Origin: CAYQMF01 sp964418595
Lineage (GTDB): Bacteria; Planctomycetota; UBA1135; UBA2386
Length of the DNA stretch: 29,775 bases
Assembly: GCA_964418595.1 (NCBI GenBank)
Contig: CAYQMF010000084.1
Coordinates: forward strand, 1-29,775
Reading direction: 5' to 3'
Shown: one piece after another, positions 1 through 7,957 of the stretch
Layout of the letters: the number at the start of each line of letters is the position of its first letter
Numbering within the stretch: the stretch's first letter is position 1
Notes under the pieces: generated by a model
What the model saw: only the letters and a program-made list of their open reading frames with translations
Database searches by the model: none
Told to the model about the DNA's origin: nothing
Position numbers and translations under genes: made by a program

Positions 1-581
1 GGGAGCGCGATGCCGCCGGCCTGCTCCAGTTCGGCGCGCAACCGCGCGACGGCAGCGAACACCGGGCGGGGGTCCCCCTCGCGCGGCCCCATCGCCATCA
101 GACCTTCGACGCGGATGGCGGGACAGGCGCGCTGGACGTGCCGCAACAGGCCTGCTGCTTCGGCGGGCTCGACGCCGTGTTTCTCAGCGTCGTTCGTGGC
201 CGCGATCTCGAGAAGGCAGGCGATGCCAGGGCGACCGACACACCGCGCCTGGAGCACATCGGCAAGCGCGATGCGATCGAGGCTGTGCAGCAGCTCGAGA
301 CCCTCGACCGCCAGCAGGCTCCTGACCTTGTTGGTCTGGAGGCTGCCGATCATGTGCCACTGCGGTCGGGATGCTGCCAGGACCTCGGCCTTGCCGACGA
401 GTTCGCTGACCCGGTTCTCGCCGAACACGATCTGTCCATGCGCGATCGCCGCCTCGATGGCCGGCACGCCATGCCCCTTGCTGACGGCGACGAGGCTGAC
501 GGAGGCAGCGTCGCGACCCGCGGCCGCACACGCGGCGGCGATCCGTGCGCGCACGCCATCGAGACGCAACGCGACGCTCAC
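1..581 (-). CDS. yggS: YggS/PLPBP-family pyridoxal-phosphate homeostasis protein (3' end cut by window)
   Basis: This is a PLP-binding protein of the YggS/YBL036C family, which has an alanine-racemase-like TIM barrel fold and helps keep free PLP and amino/keto acid pools balanced; no enzymatic reaction is firmly assigned to the family. Seen in the translation: the PLP lysine in VAVSKGHG (about residue 35), the family motif FGENRVSEL, the block WHMIGSLQTNKVR and a later MAMGP. The start is a GTG at 581 whose G-T-G-A overlaps the TGA stop of the upstream gene, so translation is probably coupled. About 193 residues are present of the usual ~230; the C-terminus runs off the left edge. It is the last visible gene of the prfB-purH-unknown-yggS unit. 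Family assignment is firm from motifs; the physiological role is known only from the family. Confidence 0.93.
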   Translation of the reverse strand, partial: MSVALRLDGVRARIAAACAAAGRDAASVSLVAVSKGHGVPAIEAAIAHGQIVFGENRVSELVGKAEVLAASRPQWHMIGSLQTNKVRSLLAVEGLELLHSLDRIALADVLQARCVGRPGIACLLEIAATNDAEKHGVEPAEAAGLLRHVQRACPAIRVEGLMAMGPREGDPRPVFAAVARLRAELEQAGGIAL

Positions 582-940
582 GGGTCGTCCCAGTGCGCGG
601 TGAGGGTGCGGGGAAACAGGGCGCGGCCGCGCCGCAGCAGGGCATCGCGCCCGTCGAAGCGGGAGAACGTGGAGAGCAGCGAATCGAACGTTTCGTAGCT
701 GTCGTCGCGACGCGCCCATTCCGAGAGCGCCGCTGACACCCGGGAATCCTCGCCGTGGCGATCCGCGAGGTGCCGGCACAGGCGACCGACGAACCGCTTC
801 GTCTCCGGCAGGAACGTCGTCTCGCTGGCGTCCTCGTCGCTGAGGCCCACCGACTCGAGAAGCTCGCGGCGGTAGTCGCCGGCGATGCTCGCGAGCGCCT
901 CACCGAGCAGCACGCGCTGCGCTGCCGCGCCGATCTCCAT
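578..940 (-). CDS. Small conserved-looking hypothetical protein between purH and yggS
   Basis: A 120-residue acidic, probably helical soluble protein that I do not recognise. The start chosen is the ATG at 940, giving MEIGAAAQRVLLGEALASI; an open frame extends further upstream but would run inside purH. It begins 22 nt after the purH stop, and its TGA overlaps the GTG of yggS by four bases (GTGA), so it is very likely translated and coupled to yggS. There is no signal peptide, no membrane segment and no cysteine pair. The C-terminal part is rich in Asp, Arg and aromatic residues (SRFDGRDALL, then LFPRTLTAHWDDP). The reading-frame packing is strong evidence for a real gene; the function is unknown. 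Confidence 0.8.
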   Translation of the reverse strand: MEIGAAAQRVLLGEALASIAGDYRRELLESVGLSDEDASETTFLPETKRFVGRLCRHLADRHGEDSRVSAALSEWARRDDSYETFDSLLSTFSRFDGRDALLRRGRALFPRTLTAHWDDP

Positions 941-962
941 GCCCGACACGCTCAGAGGCCTC

Positions 963-2537
963 TCAGTGCCGGAAGTGCCGGACCGCCGTGAACACCATCG
1001 CCGCGCCGGCCTTGTCGGCGGCGGCGACGACTTCCTGATCGCGCTTGCTCCCGCCCGGCTGCACGACCATCGTCGCGCCGGCCCGCAGCGCGACCTCGAG
1101 GCCGTCCACGAAGGGGAAGAACGCATCCGACGCGACGACCGAGCCGCGGGCGCGCTCGCCGGCCTTCTCCGCCGCGATGCGCGCCGAGTCGACGCGGCTC
1201 ATCTGCCCGGCGCCCACTCCCACCACCGAGAGCACACGGCCGTTCTTGCGCACGAGGACGATCGCGTTGCTCTTCACATGCTTGCACACCCGCCACGCGA
1301 AGTCGGCGGCGATCAACTCCTCGTCGGTCGGCTTGCGCCTCGTGACGACGCGCATGCTGATCGTCGGCGACACGTCGGGCTCCTGGACGAGGAGCCCGCC
1401 GGACACTTGGCGCACCAGGTGAGTGGGCGACTGGATCGGCCATCCGCCGATCTCGAGCACGCGCACGCTGGCGCCCCATTTGGCCGCCGAGAGCGCGGCG
1501 AGGGCCGCCGGCTCGACCTTCGGCGCAACGATGCACTCGAAGAACGTCCCGTCCTCGACCATCGCCTCCGCCGTCGTGACGTCGAGCGTGCAGTTGGTCG
1601 CGAGGATGCCACCGAATGCGCTGACCGGATCGCCGGCCAGCGCCTCGGCGAACGCCTCCGGCAGGGTCTCGGCCGTGGCGGCGCCGCACGGGTTGTTGTG
1701 CTTCACGATCACGATGGCCGGACTCGGCAGGTCCGCAACCACGCCGAGCGCGGCGTCGAGATCGAGGATGTTGTTGAACGACAACTCCTTGCCGCCCAAG
1801 ACCCGCGCCGAGGCGAGACTCGGCCCCGTGTCCGTGTCGAGCCGGTAGAAGGCCGCCCGCTGGTGCGGGTTCTCGCCGTAGCGCAGCGAGGCGATGCGCG
1901 TGGCGGTGAGGCCCACGTTCGGCCCGAACGCCACTTCGTCGGGTTGCGCAGCCCGCTCGGAATCGAGCCAGCGGGCGATCGTCACGTCGTACGTCGCGGT
2001 GTGCGCGAAGGCCTTCTGCGCCAGCGTCCGACGCAGCTCGACCGGCGTCTCCCCGTCGTGCTCGTCGAGCGCGGCCAGTACGCTCGCGTAGTCGAGAGGA
2101 TCGACGATCACGCACACGTGCGCATGGTTCTTGGCAGCGGAGCGCACCATCGACGGGCCGCCGATGTCGATGTTTTCCACGATCTCCTCGCGCGACACGT
2201 CCGGCTTGGCCAGCGTGGCGCGGAACGGGTAGAGGTTCACCGCCACGATGTCGATCGGATCGATGGCGTGCTGCGCCATCGCCTCGAGATCGCCGGGCTG
2301 ATCGCGCCGGGCGAGGATGCCGCCGTGCACCTTGGGGTGCAGGGTCTTCACGCGGCCCCCCATCATCTCCGGAAAGCCCGTGTACTCGGCGACGTCGGTG
2401 ACGGCGACGCCAGCCTCGCGCAGCGCGCGGCAGGTTCCGCCGCTGGAGAGGATCGAGAAGCCGCGGCGCCGCAGACCCTGCGCGAACTCCACTACGCCGG
2501 CCTTGTCGAACACCGAGATGAGCGCGCGCCGACTCAC
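963..2537 (-). CDS. purH: Bifunctional AICAR formyltransferase / IMP cyclohydrolase
   Basis: Catalyses the last two steps of de novo purine synthesis: formylation of AICAR with 10-formyl-THF, then ring closure to IMP. The N-terminal MGS-like cyclohydrolase domain (about residues 1-190) starts SRRALISVFDKAG and carries TLHPKVHGGILARR. The C-terminal formyltransferase domain has the Lys-His pair in VIVKHNNPCGAA, the block ELSFNNILDLDAA, and ends in the family-typical VFTAVRHFRH. Length is 524 residues, normal for PurH. The start is a GTG at 2537 that overlaps the TGA of prfB (GTGA), so its translation is likely coupled to RF2 synthesis. No other purine gene is in view. The pairing with prfB is unusual, but both proteins look intact. 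Confidence 0.97.
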   Translation of the reverse strand: MSRRALISVFDKAGVVEFAQGLRRRGFSILSSGGTCRALREAGVAVTDVAEYTGFPEMMGGRVKTLHPKVHGGILARRDQPGDLEAMAQHAIDPIDIVAVNLYPFRATLAKPDVSREEIVENIDIGGPSMVRSAAKNHAHVCVIVDPLDYASVLAALDEHDGETPVELRRTLAQKAFAHTATYDVTIARWLDSERAAQPDEVAFGPNVGLTATRIASLRYGENPHQRAAFYRLDTDTGPSLASARVLGGKELSFNNILDLDAALGVVADLPSPAIVIVKHNNPCGAATAETLPEAFAEALAGDPVSAFGGILATNCTLDVTTAEAMVEDGTFFECIVAPKVEPAALAALSAAKWGASVRVLEIGGWPIQSPTHLVRQVSGGLLVQEPDVSPTISMRVVTRRKPTDEELIAADFAWRVCKHVKSNAIVLVRKNGRVLSVVGVGAGQMSRVDSARIAAEKAGERARGSVVASDAFFPFVDGLEVALRAGATMVVQPGGSKRDQEVVAAADKAGAAMVFTAVRHFRH

Positions 2538-3641
2538 TTGTCCCCCTGCTTGAGCACCTTCTTCAGGTGTGCCTCGATGAACGGATCCAGGTCGCCATCC
2601 AGCACACCGCTGATGTCGGACGTCTCCACGCCGGTGCGCAGATCCTTGACCATTTGGTACGGCTGCAGCACGTAGCTGCGGATCTGGTTGCCCCAGCTGA
2701 TCGAGCTGCCGTCGTAGAACTGCGCCAGCTCGTCCATGCGCTTGGCCTGCTCCAACTGGTAGAGCTTCGCGCGTAGCGTCTTCATGGCCGTCGCGCGGTT
2801 CTTGTGCTGGCTGCGTTCGACCTGACAGCCAACGACGATCCCAGTGGGCAGGTGCGTGATGCGGACCGCGGTCTCGACCTTGTTGACGTTCTGACCACCG
2901 GCGCCTCCCGAGCGGAACGTGTCGACCTTCAAGTCCTTGTCCTCGATCTTCACCTCGATGTCGTCTTCCAGCTCGGGCAAGACCTCCACGGATGCAAACG
3001 AGGTCTGCCGCCGCGCCTGCCCGTCGAACGGCGAGATGCGCACCAGGCGATGCACGCCCTGCTCGGCCTTGAGCCGTCCGTAGGCGTACGGCCCGCGCAC
3101 GACGATGGTCGCACTCTTGATGCCGGCCTCCTCCGCGGCCTGCAGGTCGGTCTCTTCGAGTTCGTACTCGTGGGTACGCGCCCACTTCGCATACATGCGC
3201 ATGAGCATCTCGGCCCAGTCCGAGGCATCCACTCCGCCCGCCCCCGACTGCAGGGTGAGGATGGCGTTCTTCTCGTCGTGCGGCCCGCCCAACATCAGCT
3301 GGAACTCCATGCCCTCGAGCAGGGTGTCGAGGTTGCGCGACGCCTCCTCGAGGTCGGCCTCGACCGCCTCGGGGTCGTCCCTCCCGAGGTCCAGCAGCAC
3401 CTCGGAGTCGTCCACGAGACGCTGCGCGCGGTCGATGGGATCGACCACTCCGACGCAGCGCTTCTTCGCCGCCATCACCTTCCGCGCGAGTTCCTGGTTC
3501 TCCCAGAAGCCCGGCTGCGACGAGCGGTGCTCGATGTCACGCAGCTCGCGCAGCCGCGCCTCGTAGTCAAAGCGACACCTTCAACTGGCGGATCCGGTCG
3601 ATGGCGTGGCGCAGTGACTCGCGGTGATCGGCAAGGCTCAT
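2534..3641 (-). CDS. prfB: Peptide chain release factor 2 (RF2), made by programmed +1 frameshift
   Basis: RF2 recognises UGA and UAA stop codons and triggers peptidyl-tRNA hydrolysis. The gene is in two frames. ATG at 3641 opens 24 codons ending in CTT, followed by an in-frame TGA (3569-3567). Skipping one T continues as GAC (3568-3566) for 344 more residues, giving 368 residues in total; E. coli RF2 has 365. Just after the shift the protein reads DYEARLRELRDIEHRSSQPG, typical of RF2. The anticodon-like tripeptide SPF is near residue 204 and the catalytic GGQ near 248-250, in RSGGAGGQNVNK. The TGA stop overlaps the purH GTG. In this family the in-frame UGA makes expression self-limiting: abundant RF2 terminates at it, scarce RF2 allows the shift. 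A simple gene call would start near 3478 and lose 54 residues. Confidence 0.97.
3566..3581 (-). other. RF2 programmed +1 frameshift site
   Basis: On the minus strand the sequence reads AAGGTGTCGCTTTGAC. It contains the slippery CTT codon followed by in-frame TGA and C, the classical CUU-UGA-C context. An internal Shine-Dalgarno-like AAGGTG sits three bases upstream of CTT, the spacing used in E. coli prfB (AGGGGGTATCTTTGAC). The P-site leucyl-tRNA slips from CUU to UUU when RF2 is limiting. The SD-like element is weaker than in E. coli. Confidence 0.95.
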
Positions 3642-3647
3642 GCGGCG

Positions 3648-3653
3648 AAGCTA
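3648..3653 (-). promoter_or_regulatory. Candidate -10 hexamer TAGCTT close to the prfB start
   Basis: TAGCTT lies only 6 nt before the prfB ATG, and no Shine-Dalgarno is visible in between. It fits TANNNT, the -10 form linked to leaderless mRNAs in Deinococcus and some actinobacteria. No clear -35 is seen. The call rests on the same arrangement at several other unit-leading genes here. The remainder of the gap (3654-3937) holds no convincing gene; it has a 6-bp inverted repeat (3667-3672 with 3686-3691). Confidence 0.4.
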
Positions 3654-3937
3654 GCGGTGCCCTTCCGGGCTTTCCAGCTTGCACGAAGCCCGACACCCGC
3701 CGGGGCGCGGCGTCTCTGAAAAAAACTGCGCGCCGACGGTCCGATGCGAGCGGGCGTGCCCGCGCACCCGATGGCGATCCGCCAGAACCCCGCGCCAGCC
3801 CGTCGTTTCCGTCGCCGACAAGTGCCTAGCGCCACATGCGCTGAGTCCGAACATCGAGGCCGCGACGGGCCAGTTTCGCCGACTTCGATCCTTTGCCTGC
3901 AGTGCCCGTCGCGGCTTCACCTTCGCAACGAGACCGG

Positions 3938-4393
3938 TCAGCCGAGCAGGCGACCGTAGCTCGAACCCACTGGGGGCGGCTGCTGGTGATGCTGCTGGCG
4001 CCGCCGCGCCGCGTCGGCCGCCGCGCTGTAGGCCTTGAGCTTGTTGTAGAGGGTCTTGGTGTCGATCCCGAGGATCTTGGCCGCCCGTGTCTTGTTGCCC
4101 TGGGTCGAGGACAGCACGCGCAGGATGTGACGCTTCTCGATCTCGGCAAGCGGCGTGCGCAGGATGTCGCCCACGGGATCGGACTCCGAGATCAGCCGGC
4201 GCAAGCCGCGCGAGTCCTCGACGAGAACCATGTCGTACTCGCCACCGTCGATCCGTCCACGCAGGTCATCGAGGGTGTCCGCCGTGGTGACCAGGCAACC
4301 CCACTCCGAGGTCGCCGCCACCAGCGAGGCGGACTTGGGGTCGTGGTTGGAGAAGACCAGGAGGCGCTTGCCGAGGGAGTTGGGTCGAACCAT
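3938..4393 (-). CDS. Fis-type HTH regulator with a degenerate N-terminal half receiver domain
   Basis: A 151-residue probable DNA-binding regulator. Residues about 80-122 form a Fis-family helix-turn-helix like that ending NtrC- and PrrA/ActR-type response regulators: IEKRHILRVL, then NKTRAAKILGIDTKTLYNKL. Residues 9-61 resemble the first half of a receiver domain (beta strands LLVFSN and YDMVLVE). The acidic pair after strand one is replaced by Ser/Asn, the site aligning with the phospho-accepting Asp appears to be Glu59, and the second half of the domain is missing. The tail is rich in Arg, Gln and Pro. ATG 4393 is chosen because the frame upstream of it is low-quality. No sensor kinase is nearby. 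It is 296 nt upstream of prfB on the same strand. The HTH is secure; the loss of phosphorylation is inferred from the alignment. Confidence 0.85.
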   Translation of the reverse strand: MVRPNSLGKRLLVFSNHDPKSASLVAATSEWGCLVTTADTLDDLRGRIDGGEYDMVLVEDSRGLRRLISESDPVGDILRTPLAEIEKRHILRVLSSTQGNKTRAAKILGIDTKTLYNKLKAYSAAADAARRRQQHHQQPPPVGSSYGRLLG

Positions 4394-4540
4394 GTGCTTG
4401 GTGCGGTCAGGAGCCAGGGATGGGGGCGCTCGTCCGTCGCCGGCTGGTTTCGTCAGGCGGCGGGTCAGGCACCTCACGGTGGACCTGACGAGCGCAGCGC
4501 ATGTCGAACACGTCTGGCGTTTCTGCGCGCTTTGTACCGC

Positions 4541-4560
4541 AAAAACTCCTCGGTCGGGAG
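4541..4560 (-). terminator. Weak terminator-like hairpin plus T-run
   Basis: On the minus strand CTCC and GGAG (7-nt loop) are followed directly by five T residues, about 80 nt past the stop of the lipoprotein gene. The stem is only 4 bp, so this is tentative. The rest of the 248-nt gap (4394-4641) contains nothing I can support as a gene. Confidence 0.22.
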
Positions 4561-4641
4561 ACCTGCCCTGGTTGCGCGGCCTTCTGCGGCCCGCACGGTA
4601 TCACCGTAACCTAGCTCCTGCGAGTCTCTTACGTCGCCGGC

Positions 4642-5469
4642 CTACTCCACGATCCCCACGCTGACCCGCCCGAAGCTCGACCGCACCTGCACCGACGGAC
4701 CGCCGCCGTTGGCCGAACCGCGCATCGTCTCTCCTTCTCCCTCTCCCACCACGGCGACGCCGAAGCCGTTGACACACTTGTTCCGCTGCGCCGCCGCGTC
4801 GAGCTGGAACCCCGCCTCGCGCGGCAGGTGGACCGCGATCGCGTCGCGACCCACGGCACGCAGACCCGGCGCCGCAAACCCGGTCACGAACACCTGCAGC
4901 ATCCCCCCGGGCGCCTCGACATCCACGGCCCCGGCGTGACCGTCGACCAGCACGTTGCCATGGGCGGCCCGGGCCCGCGCCGTGCCGCGACAGCCTTGGA
5001 TCGCGATGTCCCCGAACTCCGCCTCCGCGTCGCATCCTCCGCGCGCGCCGGCGACCTTCACGTGACCGACCCCGGTCCGCACCACGATTCCCAGCTGCGG
5101 CGGCGCGTGCATCACGACGCGGAGCACGATGCGGCATGTAGCGGGGTCCAACCCCGCCGGGAGCTTCGGCACGGTCAACGCGAGGGTCCCCGCGGGCGCG
5201 TGCAGCGCTGGCCCGAGCCCCACCTTCAAGGCGCGCAGGGAGGCGAGGTGGGCCGCGTCGTCCGCCACGCAGAGGATCTCGCCCCGGAAGCGGAGCGGCT
5301 GGCCCTCGTCGCCGGGGAGGACGGTGACGCTGCCGTGCTCGGCAACCACGGACAGGGTGTGCTGCTCGGGCAGGACCGCGAACTCGCCGGAGATGGGGAC
5401 CACGTCCCGAGGTGCGCCGCAGGCGCCAGCCAAGGCCAGAAGGAGGAAGGAACAGGTCGAGGCGCGCAT
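4642..5469 (-). CDS. Putative lipoprotein with DUF4097-like (adhesin-type) beta-repeat domain
   Basis: A 275-residue exported protein. The leader MRASTCSFLLLALAGAC looks like a lipoprotein signal with Cys17 as the acylation site, although the -3 residue is Ala rather than Leu, so the lipobox is not ideal. The mature part is made of short repeating beta strands with frequent glycines (LSVVAEHGSVTVLPGD, GNVLVDGHAGAVDVEAPGG), the pattern of DUF4097/putative-adhesin right-handed beta folds. The function of that family is poorly defined. The start at 5469 is preferred; an in-frame ATG at 5508 would add 13 residues. It diverges from the retropepsin gene, with 43 nt between starts. The fold assignment is by pattern only. 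Confidence 0.7.
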   Translation of the reverse strand: MRASTCSFLLLALAGACGAPRDVVPISGEFAVLPEQHTLSVVAEHGSVTVLPGDEGQPLRFRGEILCVADDAAHLASLRALKVGLGPALHAPAGTLALTVPKLPAGLDPATCRIVLRVVMHAPPQLGIVVRTGVGHVKVAGARGGCDAEAEFGDIAIQGCRGTARARAAHGNVLVDGHAGAVDVEAPGGMLQVFVTGFAAPGLRAVGRDAIAVHLPREAGFQLDAAAQRNKCVNGFGVAVVGEGEGETMRGSANGGGPSVQVRSSFGRVSVGIVE

Positions 5470-5496
5470 GGCGAAGTGGCGGAGGGCCAGCTTCAG

Positions 5497-5502
5497 TAAA
5501 CT
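5497..5502 (+). promoter_or_regulatory. Candidate -10 hexamer TAAACT before the retropepsin gene
   Basis: TAAACT is 10 nt before the GTG start at 5513 and stands out in a GC-rich setting. No Shine-Dalgarno lies in the gap. It matches the TANNNT pattern seen at other unit-leading genes in this window. Confidence 0.4.
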
Positions 5503-5512
5503 GCCCATCGCC

Positions 5513-7282
5513 GTGAAGCAAACCGCGCCTGCGCGATGTCCCGAGTGCTTGTCCGCGCTCGCGGCTTCGTCGCCAGACTGCGACGAGTGCGGGTGGTGTC
5601 CACCGGCCCCGCGACCACGCTGGCCCCTGGTCCTCGGGGCGCTCGCAACGCTCGCTACTGTCACGGCCTGGTGGTGGCAGAGCCACGACCGCGTCGAAGT
5701 CGATCCACCACACGCGGCGAGCTTCGTGCCTGGCGAGGCGCCACACACGCAGCCCGCGGTCGAGGTCCACGAGAGCGTCTCGCGCGAGCGCAGCCACACC
5801 ATGCGCCTCCTGAGCGCAGACGGCCCGCGGACTGCCGTTCTGCTGCAGTGGGATGCGCCTCCGCACACGGTCGCCTTCCTCCCTCTGTCGCGCCTGCCCC
5901 TCCGCGACAAGCTGGTCGACGACGCCGGCAACGTCCCCGTCTGCGTGGGCACGAGCGACGCGTACGGCTTCGTGCTGCTCGCGGGACTGGCCCCGCGGGA
6001 CAGCGAGCCGCTGCCTCCCGCAGTGGGCGCGCTGCCGACGGGATCGATCCTGCACGAGGCGCGCACCCAGCGTGAGGTCACCATCGTGGCCCGAACTGCC
6101 GCGACCCCGCACGCCCTGCTCCTCGACCTCGAGGTCGACGACGGCGAGGTCCTGCTCGACGCCCACGGCCGCGCGGCCGCGCTCTCGCTCGGTGCCGGAA
6201 GCGCACTTTCCATCTCTCCTGCTTTCGCGTGGACCGCCACTCCGCGCCCCCTCTCCGAGCTCCAGCGCGAGCTGCGTCGCGCCGACCCTGCGCTGCGCCT
6301 CGAAGACGCGATCCTCGCGCTCCGGGACGCGACCACCGTCGACGCCACTCGCGTCGCCCTCGAGGAGCTGGAGCTCGGCTTCGGCGCCGCGCGCGACGCG
6401 GCCGTCGTCGGCGCGTACGACCGCGCGCTGCGCTACGCGCACCGGCAGGTTGCCACACGCCTCACGGAGGAGGGGCGCGCGAAGGAGGGTCTCACGTTCC
6501 TGCGGTCGGCGCTCGACCGCTTCGTCGGCGATCTGGACTGCCTCGCCGACCTGGTCCCTCTCGCCGCGGCGGCGGGTGACCTGGACGCGGCCGCGGACTG
6601 CTGGCTCGACCTGCAGAGCCGCTCGCCCGGCCGGGCCGTGCGCCACGCGGCGTCCCTCGGTGATGCGTTCCTCGAGGCCGGTCGGACCGCGTACCCCGAC
6701 ACCAGCAAGGTCGAGCTTCTCGCCCGCGGAGTCGATGTCCTCCCCGCGCGCGCCGACCTCCGTCTGGCCTACGCCGATGCCCTGCTCGCCACTGGCCAGA
6801 CGGACGCGGCGGTCGACCAGGCGCGACTGGCCGCCCAGCTCGACCCCCGCCTCGCCTGGAGCCACTACGCGATGCTCCAGCGAGCCGAGTCGGTCCGCGT
6901 CGGTCGCGTCGAGGTGCCGTTCGATCCGGACTCGCGCATCATCCAGGCGCGCTGTCTCCTCGAAGGCGTCGCCCTGGATCTCGTGGTCGACACCGGCGCC
7001 AGCCTGACCGTCGTCCCGGCGGCCTTCGCAAGCAGGGGCTCGCCGTCGCGGCGCCGGGTCCAGGTCCAGACCGCGAGCGGGCGCGCGGAAGGCACCCTCG
7101 TGCGGTTCCGGGAGCTCCAGATCGGGACCCTGGTGGTGCGCAACACCCACGCCGTCGCCCTCGACCTCCCGGGAACCCTCGCTGGCAAGGGGCTCCTCGG
7201 CATGAACGTGCTCCAGCGGCTCGACGTCCACATCGACTCCGCCCGCAGCGTCCTCGTGCTCCAGCGCTCGGGTACCCGATAG
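5513..7282 (+). CDS. Zinc-ribbon / TM / TPR / retropepsin-like aspartyl protease
   Basis: A 589-residue multidomain membrane protein. The N-terminus has two CxxC pairs (C9/C12, C23/C26), a zinc-ribbon-like element. One membrane segment follows (about 37-55, ending WWWQ). A middle region of beta character (about 90-230) is unassigned. Residues about 300-460 are helical TPR-like repeats (ADLRLAYADALLATGQTDAA). The C-terminus is a clan AA retropepsin-like domain with catalytic D493 in VVDTGASLTVVP and the late motif GLLGMNVLQRLDVHID, as in TIGR02281-type bacterial proteins, which work as dimers. The start is GTG 5513, which gives the zinc-ribbon as the N-terminus. The ECF sigma gene follows 85 nt downstream on the same strand. 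A role in cleaving a membrane or periplasmic regulator is possible but is inference. The protease fold is well supported. Confidence 0.85.
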   Translation: MKQTAPARCPECLSALAASSPDCDECGWCPPAPRPRWPLVLGALATLATVTAWWWQSHDRVEVDPPHAASFVPGEAPHTQPAVEVHESVSRERSHTMRLLSADGPRTAVLLQWDAPPHTVAFLPLSRLPLRDKLVDDAGNVPVCVGTSDAYGFVLLAGLAPRDSEPLPPAVGALPTGSILHEARTQREVTIVARTAATPHALLLDLEVDDGEVLLDAHGRAAALSLGAGSALSISPAFAWTATPRPLSELQRELRRADPALRLEDAILALRDATTVDATRVALEELELGFGAARDAAVVGAYDRALRYAHRQVATRLTEEGRAKEGLTFLRSALDRFVGDLDCLADLVPLAAAAGDLDAAADCWLDLQSRSPGRAVRHAASLGDAFLEAGRTAYPDTSKVELLARGVDVLPARADLRLAYADALLATGQTDAAVDQARLAAQLDPRLAWSHYAMLQRAESVRVGRVEVPFDPDSRIIQARCLLEGVALDLVVDTGASLTVVPAAFASRGSPSRRRVQVQTASGRAEGTLVRFRELQIGTLVVRNTHAVALDLPGTLAGKGLLGMNVLQRLDVHIDSARSVLVLQRSGTR

Positions 7283-7367
7283 CATCGGAGTCCCCGGCGG
7301 AGCCGAGCCAACGCGGCCGCCTGGGAGTTCTCACCCGAGGGACCCGTCCGGGGCCCCCTTGCTCGCC

Positions 7368-7952
7368 ATGGACAGCCGCGCCCAACCGACCCTCGACCCG
7401 ATGGAGGCCGTCGCCTTCAACCGGGCGTTCTCCGAACACGCGGAGGGTCTCAAGACCTACGCGCTGCGCATGGTGCGCGACAGCACCCTCGCCGAGGACA
7501 TCACGCAGGACGCGTTCCTCGCTCTCTACCGCCACATCAGTCAGGTTCCTCCCTCGGCGTTCCGGCCCTGGCTGTACCGGGTCACGCGCAACCTCTGCCT
7601 CGACCAATTGCGCCGGCGCAAGTTCAAGCTGCGCCTGTTCCGCGACATCGCGCCGCGCGACGAAGCCGACGTCGACATCGCCCACGAGGACCCCAACACC
7701 GATCGCCCCGATCAGATCGCCGCCACGCGCGAGACCCACGCCGCCATGGAGAAGGCGATCCAGGAGCTGCCCGTGAAGTTCCGCGAGGCGTTCCTGCTCT
7801 GTGAACTCCAAGGCCTGAGCTACGAGGACGCCGCCGCGATCCTCAAGTGTCCGGTCAAGACCGTGTCGACGCGCCTGTTCCGGGCTCGCCAGCGCTTCCG
7901 CGCCGCCGTCGGCGATCTCCTCCCCAGCCTGAACACGCCCCGCGTCTCCTAG
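7368..7952 (+). CDS. ECF-type RNA polymerase sigma factor
   Basis: A 194-residue sigma-70 family protein of the extracytoplasmic-function type. Region 2 runs over about residues 15-85: YALRMVRDSTLAEDITQDAF, followed by WLYRVTRNLCLDQLRRRK for -10 recognition and core binding. Region 4 runs over about residues 120-175: IQELPVKFREAFLLCELQG, then SYEDAAAILKCPVKTVSTRL as the -35-binding helix-turn-helix. A linker of about 35 acidic residues joins them. ATG 7368 is used; an in-frame TTG three codons earlier is less likely. The stop is 5 nt before the start of the membrane anti-sigma gene, the usual cognate arrangement. The exact ECF group is not resolved. Confidence 0.96.
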   Translation: MDSRAQPTLDPMEAVAFNRAFSEHAEGLKTYALRMVRDSTLAEDITQDAFLALYRHISQVPPSAFRPWLYRVTRNLCLDQLRRRKFKLRLFRDIAPRDEADVDIAHEDPNTDRPDQIAATRETHAAMEKAIQELPVKFREAFLLCELQGLSYEDAAAILKCPVKTVSTRLFRARQRFRAAVGDLLPSLNTPRVS

Positions 7953-7957
7953 CCCAC

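Noticed and set aside
3651..3920. 89-codon minus-strand open frame between prfB and the Fis gene
   Set aside because: No recognisable motif, composition like noncoding shadows, and it would cover the likely prfB promoter.
4601..7285. Long minus-strand open frame (894 codons) opposite the retropepsin gene
   Set aside because: Its translation is Arg/Gly/Ala-rich with no motif, while the plus strand encodes clear domains. Third-position GC bias keeps antisense frames open in such DNA.
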